Notes under the pieces: generated by a model
The model's input: the letters and a program-made list of their open reading frames with translations, nothing else
Databases searched by the model: none
Told to the model about the DNA's origin: nothing
Shown: one piece after another, positions 62,277 through 64,000 of the stretch
How positions within the stretch are numbered: position 1 is the stretch's first letter
Layout of the letters: every line of letters starts with the position of its first letter
Made by a program: the position numbers and the translations under genes
Source of the DNA: TH-plancto1 sp043777375
Lineage (GTDB): Bacteria; Planctomycetota; Planctomycetia; Planctomycetales; Planctomycetaceae
DNA: 64,000 nucleotides
Direction of reading: 5' to 3'
NCBI GenBank assembly: GCA_043777375.1
Contig: JAYWHX010000130.1
Location: forward strand, 1-64,000

Positions 62277-62703
62277 AGTTCGGCCAACTCTGACGCGAAC
62301 GAAGGGCGAATCCGGTTCGCACTCGCACCTTGCTCCGTCTCCTGAATAGTAACGATTTCCCTGAACTCCGGCGATAATGCCGAGCGGCAGAATCGGCATC
62401 TTCGAAAAAACTGGATTCCGGCAGAAAGTGCGCGTCTCCGGTGTGCAGATCGCCGATGAAGTCTCTGCCGGGGAAAGTTCTCGGTGTTGCGGGTGGTTCG
62501 ACAGGTGCCAGATCGGTTGCGACTATCCATCGCGCCCGGTGGGTCTGCCCTCTTGAGGAATGGTCTGAAAGAAACACCACCCGCCCATTCTCGCAGCCGC
62601 CGGTGCTCCTCCCCCTCGGAGTTCCGGCGGTTTTTTAATGGCATGAGCATGATCCCAACTCCGCGATCATGCTCGCCGTGTAAGACTTGTCGGTGAACAG
62701 ATA
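62277..62703. other. 427-base intergenic region with plus-strand terminator-like hairpin
   Basis: Between two minus-strand genes. The hairpin at 62597-62636 points along the plus strand although no plus-strand gene precedes it, and a smaller dyad (GAGCATGATC/GATCATGCTC) lies at 62645-62674. A minus-strand frame (62198-62650) crosses the pgsA start and is judged spurious. Confidence 0.5.
62597..62636 (+). terminator. Orphan plus-strand terminator, possibly of a small RNA
   Basis: CCGCCGG (62597-62603) pairs with CCGGCGG (62624-62630) and an inner CTCC/GGAG, followed immediately by TTTTTT (62631-62636). Structure and T-run fit an intrinsic terminator. The plus-strand transcript it would end, in about 62280-62600, has no coding frame, so a non-coding RNA is possible. 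Confidence 0.55.
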
Positions 62704-62964
62704 TCAGTCCGGCTGCTTGGGCTCAGAAGACTCGGTCCGCTGGATGACTTCGCGGGTAGTCCCGATCAGTAAACTAATTCCGCTAGCCCCACTGAGCAGG
62801 GAGAAACCCACAGATGCCGCGCGGAATACTTTTGCCCCCACCGCATCTCCCAGCGATGACAGTAGGCCCCAGAGCAACACGCAAACCAGCGTGACCGCCT
62901 GGAGGCTCACGAACGTCGCCAAGCCACGCCGCAGCCAGACCAATTGAGTACGTGGATCGGTCAT
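62704..62964 (-). CDS. Small two-span membrane protein, coupled to upstream gene
   Basis: 86 residues: a short charged start (MTDPRTQLVWLRRG), a span ATFVSLQAVTLVCVLLWGLL, a second hydrophobic stretch VGFSLLSGASGISLLIG, and a charged tail. Its ATG shares one base with the TAA stop of the preceding gene (TAATG), so translation is coupled and the two products are likely to work together. No family recognised. Confidence 0.7.
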   Translation of the reverse strand: MTDPRTQLVWLRRGLATFVSLQAVTLVCVLLWGLLSSLGDAVGAKVFRAASVGFSLLSGASGISLLIGTTREVIQRTESSEPKQPD

Positions 62965-64000
62965 TATTCGACCTCCACCAACGACTTGTATTTCCCGTCT
63001 TCCACCTTCGCGACCACCGTCTCGTGATGGGAGTGCAGTCCCAACGCTGACCGAGCACTGTCGCCCTTCTCAGGCTGATGGAACACCATCCACAGCTGAT
63101 CCGCGACACGCCAGCGAGCGGCACAGGCGAGGTGCTTAGGCACCCGCTGTCCGTCTTCCGCCACTGACAATGGGCCCCACTGGACGGGTGATTGAGAACG
63201 CCCGGGGTCCCAATCGATGACGAACGCGCTATACACGCCTTCGCTCGCGGCCACATTTCGCGAGACGATAGCTTGAGAGTCGCACGTCAAAGCGCCGTCC
63301 GTGTTTTGAACTCGCTCCTGAGCGTTAAAGATCGGGAACAATCGCACCACTGAACCCGACTGCTGCAATTGCCACTCGCGCGTGCGGCCATCCGCCAGTG
63401 ACTTCCAGCCGGTCGCCAGCGGCAGGCGCGACTCGAGGGACAGATCAGACTTGCCCGGGGCTCGGACCTCGTCCGCCACCATCAGGAACTTGGACACACG
63501 CGACCACAACAGCTGGCGAAAGACAGTGATGCCCGGGGCTGGTTCCCACTTCAATTCGCAGAAATCGGACTCCGGATCGGAGTACCAGCAGCAGCAGGAC
63601 CACTCTCCCGAGGTCCAGGTTTGCCTCTCCACTGTGACACTGGCGGTCCAGTTTCCGCGAAGCAGCATGCGTTCATGAAGGCTGAGTTCCACGGTCGGAA
63701 CTGGGTCAGCATAGCGCACGACACACCGATCGCGTGAGTCCCGCCAATCGCCTTGCAGCAGGGCGTACTGCGCGGCGTCCGACTGGTGAGAGACCAGTTG
63801 CTTCTTCTTCAGCAAGGGGCGGCTACGCGGCTTCTTGGGAGTCGCCTCTGGTGTCGTGGCAGGCCCGAGGCTGGCCTTGGTCCAGATCTTCAACTGCCGC
63901 ACTGTCGATTCCGCACCCGACAGTTTGAACGTCTTCACCACACGCCGCATCCAGTCGAGAGACTCATGCGGAGTCCGCGACGGCAGCCACGAACAGTCGA
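62964..64000 (-). CDS. Hypothetical protein, N-terminus outside window
   Basis: At least 345 codons; the frame stays open to the right edge with no stop, and a Met at 63950 is probably internal because the residues before it (SWLPSRTPHESLDWM) continue smoothly. Visible sequence: a basic stretch (PKKPRSRPLLKKK), then a beta-rich domain with TVELSLHERMLLRGNWTASV, SGEWSCCCWYSDPESDF, FRQLLWSRVSKFLMVADEVR and HPDP-free end. The sequence resembles the beta-sandwich portion of heparinase-type proteins only in outline; I do not claim the family. A coupled small membrane protein follows. Confidence 0.65.
   Translation of the reverse strand, partial: DCSWLPSRTPHESLDWMRRVVKTFKLSGAESTVRQLKIWTKASLGPATTPEATPKKPRSRPLLKKKQLVSHQSDAAQYALLQGDWRDSRDRCVVRYADPVPTVELSLHERMLLRGNWTASVTVERQTWTSGEWSCCCWYSDPESDFCELKWEPAPGITVFRQLLWSRVSKFLMVADEVRAPGKSDLSLESRLPLATGWKSLADGRTREWQLQQSGSVVRLFPIFNAQERVQNTDGALTCDSQAIVSRNVAASEGVYSAFVIDWDPGRSQSPVQWGPLSVAEDGQRVPKHLACAARWRVADQLWMVFHQPEKGDSARSALGLHSHHETVVAKVEDGKYKSLVEVE

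Noticed and set aside
62198..62650. Minus-strand open frame of about 150 residues crossing the pgsA start
   Set aside because: It overlaps the well-supported pgsA N-terminus, is rich in Arg and Cys with no domain, and lacks a ribosome site.

Overview
The window looks like chromosomal DNA of a planctomycete (class Planctomycetia, probably Planctomycetales). The reasons are three DUF1501 Tat-exported proteins, a cysteine-rich YTV-type cell-surface protein, a Cys-type sulfatase, a DUF3472 protein, a PQQ-like propeller protein, a large GC-rich gene set with long intergenic gaps, and several families of short palindromic repeats scattered between genes. No rRNA, tRNA, CRISPR array or intact mobile element was recognised. 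No species is claimed.

Left part (1-26 kb): the 5' part of acetolactate synthase (minus strand, cut by the left edge), an anchored Pro-rich protein, a tandem universal stress protein next to a cytochrome c'-like protein, dihydroorotase, an EF-hand/deiodinase-like redox protein, and a long coiled-coil membrane protein divergent from a DUF58 protein. Then come a double-ATPase ABC protein, an M20 peptidase, a multi-spanning membrane protein, a DUF3472 protein, a 58-residue secreted peptide, UMP kinase (pyrH), a TIM-barrel sugar isomerase, a PQQ-like propeller protein, a sulfatase, a rhomboid protease and an APC permease.

Middle (26-36 kb): a decayed IS630-type transposase lies beside a minus-strand cluster of multicopper oxidase, SCO-like protein and a very large di-heme MauG/CCP-type cytochrome. 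A hypothetical gene runs divergently from the oxidase, with a 20-bp palindrome between them. This cluster is the best candidate for an under-described system: a copper oxidase, a thiol/copper protein and a di-heme oxidase that could cooperate in metal or small-molecule oxidation or in cofactor maturation.

Right part (36-64 kb): a zinc-ribbon membrane protein, the YTV protein, DUF1501 genes (one preceded at 3 bp by a BFD-type [2Fe-2S] protein), an SDR, a Ser/Thr kinase with an extracytoplasmic sensor, a TMTC-like GT-C membrane protein, a 30-residue Lys-rich peptide, an outer-membrane beta-barrel candidate, a GAF/HD-GYP protein, folP, a PGPGW-type membrane protein, rph, two secreted hypothetical proteins, a WecA/TagO-type transferase with pgsA, and two coupled genes at the right edge.

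At the scale of the whole window the most unusual structure is the repeat load. An 82-84 bp palindromic element occurs four times, once supplying a stop codon. A second palindrome occurs twice and in both cases lies inside the N-terminal coding sequence of an exported protein. Other inverted repeats occur singly, including one with perfect 36-bp arms. All family assignments come from reading motifs by eye; no database search was run.
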